64,000 bases of DNA. Origin: Burkholderia cepacia. GTDB lineage: Bacteria > Pseudomonadota > Gammaproteobacteria > Burkholderiales > Burkholderiaceae. How positions within the stretch are numbered: position 1 is the stretch's first letter; the number at the start of each line of letters is the position of its first letter. The translations under genes were made by a program, and so were the position numbers. Positions 25,092 to 33,713 of the stretch are shown here, one piece after another. The stretch is taken from contig NZ_CP073638.1 of NCBI RefSeq assembly GCF_029962485.1, forward strand, positions 992,001 through 1,056,000, given 5' to 3'. Below the pieces are notes generated by a model. It saw only the letters and a list, made by a program, of their open reading frames with translations, was not told where the DNA came from and did no database searches.

Positions 25092-25277
25092 TCAGCGCGA
25101 CGAGCCGAGCGACATCCGGAACTGTTCGACGGCGTGGGTCTGGTACTGGGTCATCAGGCCCTGGATCGTGGTCCCGATCGACTGATTGACGAGATCGACC
25201 GTATAGGCAGCCGAATTGGAGTAAAGCGACGCGCCGCCGCGAATCTGGCGGGCCTGTTCTTCCGTGATGTCTCGCAT
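25092..25277 (-). CDS. Double-glycine leader peptide A (microcin/bacteriocin-like precursor)
   Basis: A 61-aa precursor. The leader MRDITEEQARQIRGG ends in the GG cleavage motif and closely follows the class II microcin leader pattern (MRxxTxxExxxxxGG). The predicted 46-residue mature peptide starts ASLYSNSAAYTVDLVNQSIG, is mildly amphipathic and lacks Cys, so no disulfide or lanthionine chemistry is expected. AAGG lies 9 bp before the ATG. The C39 exporter is the next gene downstream, its cognate protease by position. Confidence 0.85.
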   Translation of the reverse strand: MRDITEEQARQIRGGASLYSNSAAYTVDLVNQSIGTTIQGLMTQYQTHAVEQFRMSLGSSR

Positions 25278-25396
25278 TTGTTGTGGCCTTTATATTGTTG
25301 GAATGCCCGCCACCGTCAGCCAATTGAAATATCAATGGCCGTTAACTTTATTACGGGGATAATCCGGCACTCCTGCCTCCTGATAATCGCCCGAAT

Positions 25397-25496
25397 CCGG
25401 AATAATGCATTCCGGAGTCGCTTTATTGCCACTGCGGCGATCGATTCTTTTCCTTCTGTTTCGCAGCATTTTGCGCGGGGGGCGCCTCCCCGCGCA
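25397..25496 (-). other. Two stem-loops between the peptide B and peptide A genes
   Basis: The 225-bp gap between the two peptide genes is less GC-rich than surrounding DNA. It contains a 9-bp perfect stem (25472-25480 with 25488-25496, 7-base loop) just after the peptide B stop and a 7-bp stem (CCGGAAT at 25397-25403 with ATTCCGG at 25409-25415). Neither is followed by a T-run on the minus strand, so they may act as mRNA processing or stability elements that set the ratio of the two peptides. Confidence 0.4.
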
Positions 25497-25502
25497 CGGC
25501 GG

Positions 25503-25676
25503 TTACTTGCCGGTGTTATTGAACGTTTTCGGGTTCTGCAGGTAATTGCCGAGGCTCGGCAGGAACTGGCCGAGCGCGGTCACCACCGGCGCGGCGTCAA
25601 CGGCGAGGCTACCCAGCGAGCTGATCGCACCGCCGCCATGCACATTCCTGACCTGTTCCGTCGTCATGACCTTCAT
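25503..25676 (-). CDS. Double-glycine leader peptide B (microcin/bacteriocin-like precursor)
   Basis: A 57-aa precursor. The leader MKVMTTEQVRNVHGG ends in GG and matches leader A in spacing (T-x-EQ-x-R). The ~42-residue core begins GAISSLGSLAVDAAPVVTAL, is strongly hydrophobic with regularly placed Gly, and ends in a polar tail (NPKTFNNTGK). GAGGAG lies upstream; two adjacent ATGs (25679 and 25676) are possible starts, and the second has the better spacing. First gene of the minus-strand operon and divergent from the TolC-type gene. Confidence 0.82.
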   Translation of the reverse strand: MKVMTTEQVRNVHGGGAISSLGSLAVDAAPVVTALGQFLPSLGNYLQNPKTFNNTGK

Positions 25677-25957
25677 CATTCTCTCCTCGTAAAAAATAAA
25701 GATGATGCAAAGAACCTTCATTGAAAGACAAACGGCTTTTAATCCCTAGCGACTTGTTAATCTAATAATCACTGCGATTACGAGCCGAAATCAGGCTATC
25801 ATGCGGTCGCATCGGAATTCAATGGAGGACACACTCTTACAGGTGCGTTTTCCGATATGTGACGGGTAGCAGGCATTCATGCTGTTTGAATTTCAATTTC
25901 AAGACGTTTAAATCCCGCCGCAACGCATTGCGGCACGGGCAGGAGACGGAGACGGCC
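25677..25957. other. AT-richer divergent control region of the peptide-export locus
   Basis: About 280 bp between peptide gene B and the TolC-type gene, with clearly lower GC than the flanking genes (for example 25680-25800). It must contain the promoters in both directions. I could not pick a convincing -35/-10 pair. The lower GC is common for bacteriocin loci and hints at transfer. Confidence 0.45.
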
Positions 25958-27373
25958 ATGTTTGAAACGAGGCGCGCGAATCGCGGATCGGCGACGCGGA
26001 ATGCGGGTATTTCCCTATCAAGAATTTCGACTAGGTGGAATCCCCGACTTGCAACCATGACAGCGTTCGCTGTAACAGTGGTCGGCGTATCGGCAAACGC
26101 GCATGCGTTTTGCCTCGACACGGCCTACCAGTACGCATCCGTGCACGATCCGCGCTACCTGCAGGCGCGCAGCGAGTACGATGCGGCCCGCCAGAAATTC
26201 CCCGAAGCGCGCGCGCAGATGCTGCCGCAGGCCGCGGCGCAACTCGAATGGGGACGCTACGGCACGCACGCGAACCTGTTCGGCATCGACGTCAGCGGGT
26301 CGAGCAATGCCGCGTACGGTTCCGCGCAAGTCACTCAAGCGTTGTTCAACGTGCCCTACCTGTACGACATGCGGCGCGCGACCGAATACGAGGAATCGGC
26401 GAAGCAAAAGCTCGAGGTCGCGAAGCAGGACCTGATCCTGCGCGTCGCGAACGCGTGCTTCGACCTGCTCAGCGCGCGCGAGAAACTGCAGTCGGCCGAC
26501 GACGAAGTGAGCGCGCTCACGCGGCTCGAAAGCGACACGCGACGCATGGCGCAGCTCGGGATGAAGACGATCGGCGACACGGCCGAGATCGAGGCGCGCC
26601 GCAGCCTCGCGGAATCCGACGAGGCACTCGCACAGACCGACGTCGACGCGCGTCGTGCGCGCTACGAGACGCTGCTCGGCTCGACGATCGATTTCTCGCG
26701 CTGGCCTCGGCTCGCGATGCGCGGAACGTCGCCGCGCATTCCGTCCGGCGACTACGCGCCGCAGGACAACCCCGCGTACCGTCAGGCGTATCGCGACGTC
26801 CAGGTCGCGCGGCTCGCGGCGAAACGCGTCAGCGCCGAGCACTTGCCGACCGTCGACCTGTTCGCGTCGTATTCGCGCGGGCTCAACCCGAACCTGCGCG
26901 GGCTCACCGATCGCTCGGACTTCCATCAAAGCGCGTTCGGCGTGCAGGTGACGATCCCGATCTTCTCCGGCGGCAGCGTGTACTACCGGCAGGTGGAAGC
27001 CGAGCACGTGACCGAGCAATACCGCAACCGGCTGCGCGAGGTCGAGGAGCAGTTGGGCACCGATCACCGCGAGGCGCTGTCCGCGCTCGAATCGGTCGGC
27101 AAGCGCATCCGCGCGCTGCAGCAGTCGCTGCAGGCCGCGAGGCTCGCGTACGACTCGTCGATGAAGGCGCATCAGGTCGGCTACAGCACGACGTACGAAA
27201 CGCTGAACCTGAGGCGCGACATCTCGGGCATCCGGCAGAAGCTGTTCGACAGCTATCTCGATGCGCTGAAGCTGCAGTTGAAGCTGAAAAGCGTGCTCGG
27301 CACGCTCGACGAACAGTCGCTGGTGGCGGTGGACAGCTTCCTCGAAAGCAACGCGGCGAACGACCGCGGTTGA
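25958..27373 (+). CDS. TolC-family outer-membrane channel of the peptide exporter
   Basis: A 471-aa outer-membrane efflux protein (OEP repeats at about 80-260 and 290-450). Typical features are FCLDTAYQYASVHDPRYLQA, the paired heptad-rich helices (VANACFDLLSAREKLQSADD; LSALESVGKRIRALQQSLQA) and TIPIFSGGSVYYRQVEAE. A signal-peptide core (MTAFAVTVVGVSANAHA) lies ~33 residues in, so either the long N-terminus from 25958 (GGAGAC upstream) or a shorter one from 26057 is used. Divergent from the peptide/ABC/HlyD operon; it completes a tripartite type I system. Confidence 0.88.
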   Translation: MFETRRANRGSATRNAGISLSRISTRWNPRLATMTAFAVTVVGVSANAHAFCLDTAYQYASVHDPRYLQARSEYDAARQKFPEARAQMLPQAAAQLEWGRYGTHANLFGIDVSGSSNAAYGSAQVTQALFNVPYLYDMRRATEYEESAKQKLEVAKQDLILRVANACFDLLSAREKLQSADDEVSALTRLESDTRRMAQLGMKTIGDTAEIEARRSLAESDEALAQTDVDARRARYETLLGSTIDFSRWPRLAMRGTSPRIPSGDYAPQDNPAYRQAYRDVQVARLAAKRVSAEHLPTVDLFASYSRGLNPNLRGLTDRSDFHQSAFGVQVTIPIFSGGSVYYRQVEAEHVTEQYRNRLREVEEQLGTDHREALSALESVGKRIRALQQSLQAARLAYDSSMKAHQVGYSTTYETLNLRRDISGIRQKLFDSYLDALKLQLKLKSVLGTLDEQSLVAVDSFLESNAANDRG

Positions 27374-27572
27374 GCACGCATCGGCACGCCAATAAAAGGT
27401 TGTACGCACAACGTTATTGGGTGTGTCGATGTATCGGCGCATCGCGATGCCATCTCGCATCCTCCCGCAAACTTGCGTCCGACGCTGCACGTTCGTGGTG
27501 CGCGATGTCCGGTCCCGACCGCACAAGACATCGGCCGCAGCCCCATCACGACGTGCAGGGGTATACGCGATG

Positions 27573-27601
27573 TTGCATCAGAAAAAAACTTTGCATAGAG
27601 T
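27573..27601 (+). promoter_or_regulatory. Candidate amiE promoter
   Basis: TTGCAT (27573-27578) and TAGAGT (27596-27601) are separated by 17 bases in an otherwise A-rich stretch. They are moderately similar to sigma-70 boxes. Transcription from here would give a leader of about 220 nt containing both hairpins and the terminator upstream of amiE. Confidence 0.4.
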
Positions 27602-27710
27602 GCTTCCCATCGATCCGGCGGACAAAGACGTCCCACGATCGTGCGCAGCGCGAGCCAGATAGCCCGCGCTTCGCCGGCCGCGTATCCGGCCACTCATCCG
27701 CATTCCCGTT

Positions 27711-27751
27711 ATCCGACAGCGTTGTCGGATGAACGGACCGGCAAAGAAGCC
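27711..27751 (+). promoter_or_regulatory. ANTAR-type dual hexaloop RNA element in the amiE leader
   Basis: Hairpin P1 is a perfect 7-bp stem, ATCCGAC/GTCGGAT (27711-27717 with 27724-27730), with hexaloop AGCGTT. Hairpin P2 is a short GGC/GCC stem (27740-27742 with 27749-27751) with hexaloop AAAGAA. Both loops have A at position 1 and G at position 4, the signature of RNAs bound by ANTAR proteins. The P2 right arm is part of the left arm of the terminator that follows, so P2 and the terminator exclude each other. The operon encodes an ANTAR protein (AmiR), the expected ligand. The short P2 stem is the weak point. Confidence 0.65.
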
Positions 27752-27785
27752 CTTGCCTCGCTCGTCGAGGCAAGGGCTTTTTTTT
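27747..27785 (+). terminator. Leader terminator upstream of amiE (antitermination target)
   Basis: A perfect 14-bp stem (27747-27760 paired with 27766-27779) with a 5-base loop, followed by a run of eight T (27778-27785). It sits between the presumed promoter and amiE, 43 bp before the start codon, so it would stop transcription unless relieved. This matches the known Pseudomonas ami operon logic, in which AmiR antiterminates at a leader terminator. Confidence 0.85.
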
Positions 27786-27828
27786 GCGTTTCGAAAACGC
27801 ACGTCTTCACCTGAACCAGGAGCACACC

Positions 27829-28866
27829 ATGCGTCATGGCGATATTTCCAGCAGCAACGACGCCGTCGGCGTCGCCGTCGTCCAGTACAAGATGCCGCGC
27901 CTGCACACCCGCGCCGACGTGATCGCGAATGCACGTGAAATCGCGGAGCGCGTGGTCGGCATCAAGCGCGGCCTGCCCGGTATGGATCTCATCGTGTTTC
28001 CCGAATACTCGACGCACGGGATCATGTACGACGCGAAGGAGATGTACGACACGGCATCGACGATCCCCGGCGAGGAAACCGACATCTTCGCCGCCGCATG
28101 CCGCAAGGCGAACGTGTGGGGCGTGTTCTCGCTGACCGGCGAGCGCCACGAGGAACACCCGAACAAGGCGCCGTACAACACGCTCGTGCTGATCAACAAC
28201 CAGGGCGAGATCGTGCAGAAGTACCGCAAGATCATGCCGTGGGTGCCCGTCGAAGGCTGGTATCCGGGCGACTGCACGTATGTGGCCGACGGGCCGAAGG
28301 GGCTCAAGATCAGCCTGATCATCTGCGATGACGGCAACTATCCGGAGATCTGGCGCGACTGCGTGATGCGCGGCGCCGAACTCGTCGTGCGCTGCCAGGG
28401 CTACATGTACCCGGCGAAGGACCAGCAAGTGCTCGTGTCGAAGGCGATGGCGTTCATGAACAACTGCTACGTCGCGGTTGCGAACGCGGCCGGGTTCGAC
28501 GGCGTGTATTCATATTTCGGCCACTCGGCGATCGTTGGCTTCGACGGCCGCACGCTCGGCGAATGCGGCGAGGAAGAAAACGGCGTGCAGTATGCGGAGC
28601 TTTCGGTGAGCCTGATCCGCGACGCGCGCCGCAACATGCAGTCGCAGAACCACCTGTACAAGCTGCTGCACCGCGGCTACACGGGCAAGATCGGTTCCGG
28701 CGAATCGCCAAACGGCGTCGCGCAATGCCCGTTCGAGTTCTACGCGAACTGGGTCAACGATCCGGACGGCACGCGCCTGGCCGTCGAGCGCCTGACGCGT
28801 GCGACACCCGGCACGCCCGAATGCCCGATCGAAGGCATTCCGTCCGAAGCGCCCGCGCATCGCTGA
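27829..28866 (+). CDS. amiE: Aliphatic amidase
   Basis: A 345-aa nitrilase-superfamily amidase that hydrolyses short aliphatic amides to acid plus ammonia. It is nearly co-linear with the Pseudomonas AmiE I know (346 aa) and keeps the catalytic residues at the same numbers: Glu59 (FPEYS), Lys134 (KYRK) and Cys166 ([10 protein letters not shown]). The start [10 protein letters not shown] at 27829 has CAGGAG upstream; the upstream ATG at 27784 lies in the terminator tail and is rejected. First gene of the operon amiE-amiS-AAA-VWA-amiC-amiR. Formamidase (AmiF) is the main alternative, but overall identity to AmiE looks higher. Confidence 0.92.
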   Translation: MRHGDISSSNDAVGVAVVQYKMPRLHTRADVIANAREIAERVVGIKRGLPGMDLIVFPEYSTHGIMYDAKEMYDTASTIPGEETDIFAAACRKANVWGVFSLTGERHEEHPNKAPYNTLVLINNQGEIVQKYRKIMPWVPVEGWYPGDCTYVADGPKGLKISLIICDDGNYPEIWRDCVMRGAELVVRCQGYMYPAKDQQVLVSKAMAFMNNCYVAVANAAGFDGVYSYFGHSAIVGFDGRTLGECGEEENGVQYAELSVSLIRDARRNMQSQNHLYKLLHRGYTGKIGSGESPNGVAQCPFEFYANWVNDPDGTRLAVERLTRATPGTPECPIEGIPSEAPAHR

Positions 28867-28934
28867 ACCCGCGCCCCGCCCGGCCGTTCGCGCTGCGTGC
28901 GCGAACGGCGCCGTCTCACTCTGGAGCCTTCATC

Positions 28935-29416
28935 ATGCTCGGTGTCGCTCTCTTCTTCATCGGCGCGGTGCTGGTCGTCAACGGCGTCGCGCTCACCGGC
29001 CGCATCGAACCGCGCGACGCGGCCGGCCTGAACCTGCTCGTCGGGCTGCTCGCGCTGCTGATCAACCTCGCCGGCCTCGTGCAGGCATCGGCGCCGCCGC
29101 AGTATTTTTCGAGCGCGGGCGGGCTGCTGTTCGCGTTCACGTACCTGTACCTCGCCGCCGTCCAGTGGCGCGGGCTGCAAGGCGCGGGCCTCGGCTGGTA
29201 CTGCCTGTTCGTCGCGATCAGCGCGCTCGTCTATGCGGGTACGTCGAACGACGTGCGTTTCGGGGCGATGTGGCTGCTGTGGTCGAGCCTGTGGTTCCTG
29301 TTCTTCGTCGCGCTCGGGTTGAAGCGGACCGTGCGCTTCCTGCCCGGCTACACGATCGCGATCGGCGTCGGCACCTGCTGGTTGCCCGGCATGCTGATGA
29401 TGACGGGGAGGTGGTA

Positions 29417-29417
<1 letters not shown>
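28935..29417 (+). CDS. amiS: AmiS/UreI family amide or urea channel
   Basis: A 160-aa inner-membrane protein with six hydrophobic segments (first: LGVALFFIGAVLVVNGVALT). It has the AmiS/UreI family motifs NLLVGLLALLINLAGL, FSSAGGLLFAFTYLYLA, and ending PGYTIAIGVGTCWLPGMLM. It should let short amides (or urea) enter to feed AmiE. The ATG at 28935 follows GGAGCC. Its stop TAA is joined to the ATG of the next gene (TAATG). Confidence 0.9.
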
Positions 29418-30252
<835 letters not shown>

Positions 30253-30256
<4 letters not shown>

Positions 30257-31809
30257 GCGCGCAGCACCTCGCCCGCTTCCTGCAGGGGATGACCGCACAC
30301 GAGACCGACGTGCGGCTCGACGATGCGGCGCTGCGCACGACGCTCGGTCACGCCGCATTGCGTGTGCCGGGCAGATTGTCGCCCGCCGCGCGCGTCGCGG
30401 CGGCCGCGCACGCACTCGCGCACTGGCTGCATTCGCCGTCCGGCGAACCGGCCGACACACTGACGCCGATCGGCATCGCCGTTGCCGGCCTGATCGAGGA
30501 TGCGCGCGTCGAAACGCTGCTCGCCCGCACCTGGCCCGGGCTGGCAACCTTCTGGGCGCCGGCGTTCGCACCGATCGACCGCGAAGGGCTGACGTTCGGC
30601 CACCTGTGCGCGCGGCTCGCGAAGGCGCTGTTCGATCCAGCGTATCGCGACGGCAACCCGTGGGTCGACAAGGGCGCGCAGCTGTTCAACGAAAAACGCG
30701 ACGCACTCGACGACTACCGCGCGTTCCGCACGATCGCGTCGCGGCTCGCGAACGATCTCGGCCAGATGCGCGTGCGCTTCGAACCCGACGACGGCGCATG
30801 GCTGCCTTATCGCGATGACAACGCGTGGCTATGGGCGCAACCCGCCGCTGCGTCGGAACAAGCCGGCAACGAAGGCGTCGAGACGTCGGCCGCGACCGGC
30901 GGCCAAAGCGACGAACCCGACGACGAACCGCCACCGGCACCCGATGCGCCGCGCTACCCCGAATGGAATTGCCACACGCAGCGCGAGCGCCGCGACTGGA
31001 CGACCGTCATCGAACGCGCGCCCGTCACGTCGGCGCCGTCGCCATCGCTTGCCGCCCTGATCGACGCCGATCGGCACGCGGCGAAGCGGATGCCATCCGC
31101 GCGCGCGACGGAACCGATGCGTCGCATCGGCCGCCAGCTCGACGGCGATGCGCTCGACGTCGATGCGGCGATCGCCGCACGTATCTCGCGCCGCACCGGG
31201 CATGCGCCCGATCCGCGCGTGTTTCGCCGCCGCGTGCCGCACGATGCGCGCGGGCCGGTGCTGATCCTGCTCGACCTGTCGGCGTCGACGGCCGCGCAAG
31301 TCGCCGCGCTCGAGAAGCGCGCCGCATTCGTGCTCGGCGACCTGTTCGACCGGCAGCAACGGCGCTGGGCCGTTCACGGCTATACGTCGGACGGCCGCCA
31401 TCGCGTGTACTACGCGCGCTTCAAGAATTTCGGCGAAGCGTTCGACCCCGGCCGCCGCGCGGCGCTGCTCGCGGCCGACGCCGGGATGAGCACGCGCACC
31501 GGAGCGGCGCTGCGCCATGCGCTGACGTTGCTGCGGCGCGAAGCGGTCAGCGCGCGCGCCGCCGTGCTGATGATCGGCGACGGCGAAGCCGCCGACATCG
31601 ACGTGTTCGACCCGCGCTACCTCGTCGAGGATGCACGTCACGCGGCACGCCAGGGCCGGCGGCGCGGCGTCGCGATCGCCGGTCTGTCGTTCGGCGCACC
31701 GCCCGGGTTGTCTACAATACTTGGCGTCGGCCCGAGCTGCCTGCACGCGGCGAACGGCGACGCACTGCCCGCCGTCGTCGCGCACGCGGCCGGGCGGCTG
31801 ACCGCGTGA
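30253..31809 (+). CDS. NorD/CbbO-type VWA-domain protein
   Basis: A 518-aa protein. The N-terminal ~330 residues form a helical NorD-like region with a Pro/Glu/Asp-rich linker (about 215-250). A C-terminal VWA domain follows, with the MIDAS start ILLDLSASTAAQ (DxSxS), the second motif MSTRTGAALRHAL and the third LMIGDGEAADID. It is the expected partner of the preceding AAA+ ATPase, with which it overlaps by ATGA. In cbbQO and norQD systems such pairs activate an enzyme; here the client may be the amidase or its channel, which is inference. Confidence 0.85.
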
Positions 31810-31840
31810 CGGTCCTACCCGCAAGAATCAGGATGGACGA

Positions 31841-32983
31841 ATGAACAGTGTGAAGGTTGGCGTGTTGTTCTCGCAGAGCGGATGCACGTCGCACCTCGGC
31901 CAAAGCCAGTTGCGCGGCACGCTGCAGGCGATCGCCGAGATCAACGAAGCGGGCGGCGCGAACGGCTGCGAGATCGTGCCCGTCGTGCGCGACGCGTGCT
32001 CGGACCCGGCCGTCTACGCGCGGCTCGCCGAGGAACTGATCGCCACCGAGCGCGTGAACGTGCTGTTCGGCGGATACATGTCGAGCAGCCGCAAGGCGCT
32101 GATTCCGATCGTCGAGAAGTGGGACAAGCTGCTGTTCTACCCGACCCTCTACGAAGGCTTCGAGTTCTCGCCGAACGTGATCTACACGGGCGCCGCGCCG
32201 AACCAGAACAGCGTGCAGCTCGCCGCGTTCATGACCGCGCAGTTCGGCGCGCGCGTGTACCTGGTCGGGTCCGACTACATTTACCCGTACGAGTCGAACC
32301 GCATCATGATCGACCTCGTCACGCAGCATCCGGACGGCCAGATCCTCGGCGAGGTGTACATGCCGCTCGTCGCGTCCGAGCAGGATTTCGCGGCGGTCGT
32401 CGAGGATATCCGCGCGAAGGCGCCCGACTTCGTGTTCAGCACGCTGGTCGGCGACAGCACGGCCGCGTTCTACCGCGCCTATGCGCAAGCGGGCCTCGAT
32501 GCGCGCAAGATGCCGATCGCGAGCCTGACGACCTCCGAGATCGAACTCGGCCAGATGGGCGCGGCCGCGGCCGGCCACTACACGTCGTCGCCCTATTTCC
32601 AGACCATCGATTCCGACGTGAACCGGCGCTGCATCGCGCAGCTCAAGGCGCGCTTCGGCGACGACGCAAGCGCGTCCGCGCCGTGGGAAGCCGCGTATTT
32701 CCAGGCCCACGTGTTCGCCAATGCGCTCGCGCGCGCCGGCACCGATCAGCGCGACCGGCTCGTCGAACATCTCGCGGATTCGGAATTCGACGCGCCGCAG
32801 GGACGCGTGAAGATCGACCGGCTCACGCAGCACACGTGCCTGTATCCGCGCATCGGCTGCGCGACGGCCGACGGCAATTTCACGATCGTGCGCGAAGCGA
32901 CGCGACGCGTGCATCCCGATCCGTACCTGATCACGCACTCGCTCGGCGACCGCGTGCACACGCCCGATGAACTGAAGGCGTAA
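31841..32983 (+). CDS. amiC: AmiC amide sensor and negative regulator
   Basis: A 380-aa protein with the fold of a periplasmic binding protein but no signal peptide, as in Pseudomonas AmiC. Characteristic stretches are VGVLFSQSGCTSHLGQSQLR, LFGGYMSSSRKALIPIVEKW, LFYPTLYEGFEFSPNVIYTG and YPYESNRI. It binds amides in the cytoplasm and holds AmiR inactive when no inducer is present. It lies 31 bp after the VWA gene and 6 bp before amiR, favouring AmiC-AmiR complex formation. Confidence 0.93.
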   Translation: MNSVKVGVLFSQSGCTSHLGQSQLRGTLQAIAEINEAGGANGCEIVPVVRDACSDPAVYARLAEELIATERVNVLFGGYMSSSRKALIPIVEKWDKLLFYPTLYEGFEFSPNVIYTGAAPNQNSVQLAAFMTAQFGARVYLVGSDYIYPYESNRIMIDLVTQHPDGQILGEVYMPLVASEQDFAAVVEDIRAKAPDFVFSTLVGDSTAAFYRAYAQAGLDARKMPIASLTTSEIELGQMGAAAAGHYTSSPYFQTIDSDVNRRCIAQLKARFGDDASASAPWEAAYFQAHVFANALARAGTDQRDRLVEHLADSEFDAPQGRVKIDRLTQHTCLYPRIGCATADGNFTIVREATRRVHPDPYLITHSLGDRVHTPDELKA

Positions 32984-32989
32984 CCGACG

Positions 32990-33601
32990 ATGCGCGCCCG
33001 CACCCCGATCCGCTCGACGCCGCGCCTGCTCGCCGAACTGCGTTCGCTCCGCGTGATGGTGTACTACCCGGACGACGACAACGGCCTGCTGCTGGTCGAG
33101 CAGTTGTCGCGCATCGGCTGCCCGACCGAGCAGCGCTGGCCGCCGCCCGCCGCGTTGCCCGAGAGCGTCGATCTCGTGATTCTCGCGGTCCGGCCCGACC
33201 TGCTGCACCTGTCGATCCCGTGGCTCGAGGACGACGCGCGGCCGCCGCTGATCGCCGTCACGACCTACGAAAGCCCGACGATCCTCGAACTGATGCTTCG
33301 CATCGATGCGCAGAGCGCAGTGACGACACCCGTGCGCTCGTTCGGCTTGCTGAGTGCGATGGCGCTCGCGTGCCACCAGAGCCGCCGGCACGACGAGTAC
33401 CGGCGCCGCATCGCGCAGCTCGAACAGCGCGCGATGTCCGTGCGCACGCTGCAGGAAGCGAAGACGCTGCTGATGCAGCACAACGCGATCAGCGAGGAAG
33501 ATGCCTACCAGCAAATCCGCTCGCAGGCGATGGAGCGGCGCATCTCGATCAACCAGCTCGCCGAGCAGATCGTGCAGGCGCATGCGCTGCTGAAGCGCTG
33601 A
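32990..33601 (+). CDS. amiR: AmiR transcription antiterminator with ANTAR domain
   Basis: A 203-aa regulator. An N-terminal pseudo-receiver domain (VMVYYPDDDNGLLLVEQLSR; lacks the usual Asp pocket) is joined by a coiled coil (YRRRIAQLEQRAMSVRTL) to a C-terminal ANTAR domain (LQEAKTLLMQHNAISEEDAY, QAMERRISINQLAEQIV). It binds leader RNA to prevent termination ahead of amiE and is inhibited by AmiC. The dual hexaloop hairpins at 27711-27751 are the predicted target. Confidence 0.93.
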   Translation: MRARTPIRSTPRLLAELRSLRVMVYYPDDDNGLLLVEQLSRIGCPTEQRWPPPAALPESVDLVILAVRPDLLHLSIPWLEDDARPPLIAVTTYESPTILELMLRIDAQSAVTTPVRSFGLLSAMALACHQSRRHDEYRRRIAQLEQRAMSVRTLQEAKTLLMQHNAISEEDAYQQIRSQAMERRISINQLAEQIVQAHALLKR

Positions 33602-33627
33602 CGCCGGCTTCATCCGGACGACCGGCT

Positions 33628-33668
33628 AAAAGAATTCGGCAGCCGGATCGACGCTCCCGGCTGCCGAA
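33628..33668 (-). terminator. Terminator for the gamma-glutamyltransferase gene
   Basis: A perfect 12-bp stem (TTCGGCAGCCGG at 33635-33646 with 33657-33668) between convergent amiR and ggt. On the minus strand it is followed by TTCTTTTAG, so it should terminate ggt transcripts. On the plus strand it has no T-run but may still protect amiR mRNA ends. Confidence 0.65.
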
Positions 33669-33713
33669 CGACGTGCGCGCCGCTTTCGCAGGCGCGCACG
33701 GCATCGCTTCACG

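Larger units (their letters stand above)
27374..27828. other. Intergenic region with the amiE promoter and untranslated leader
   Basis: About 455 bp. The first half (27374-27570) shows no gene or clear signal. The second half holds a candidate promoter, a long untranslated leader, two hexaloop hairpins and a terminator, each listed separately. Confidence 0.6.

Noticed and set aside
19119..25679. Lanthipeptide or other cysteine-based RiPP cluster
   Set aside because: Neither core peptide contains Cys and no LanM, radical SAM or cyclodehydratase gene is present.
27747..27785. Terminator of the TolC-type gene
   Set aside because: It lies ~370 bp past that stop codon and directly before amiE, overlapping a hairpin with an ANTAR-type loop.
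27784..27828. Upstream ATG start for amiE
   Set aside because: It lies in the T-run of the terminator, has no ribosome-binding site, and the family start is MRHGDISSS at 27829.
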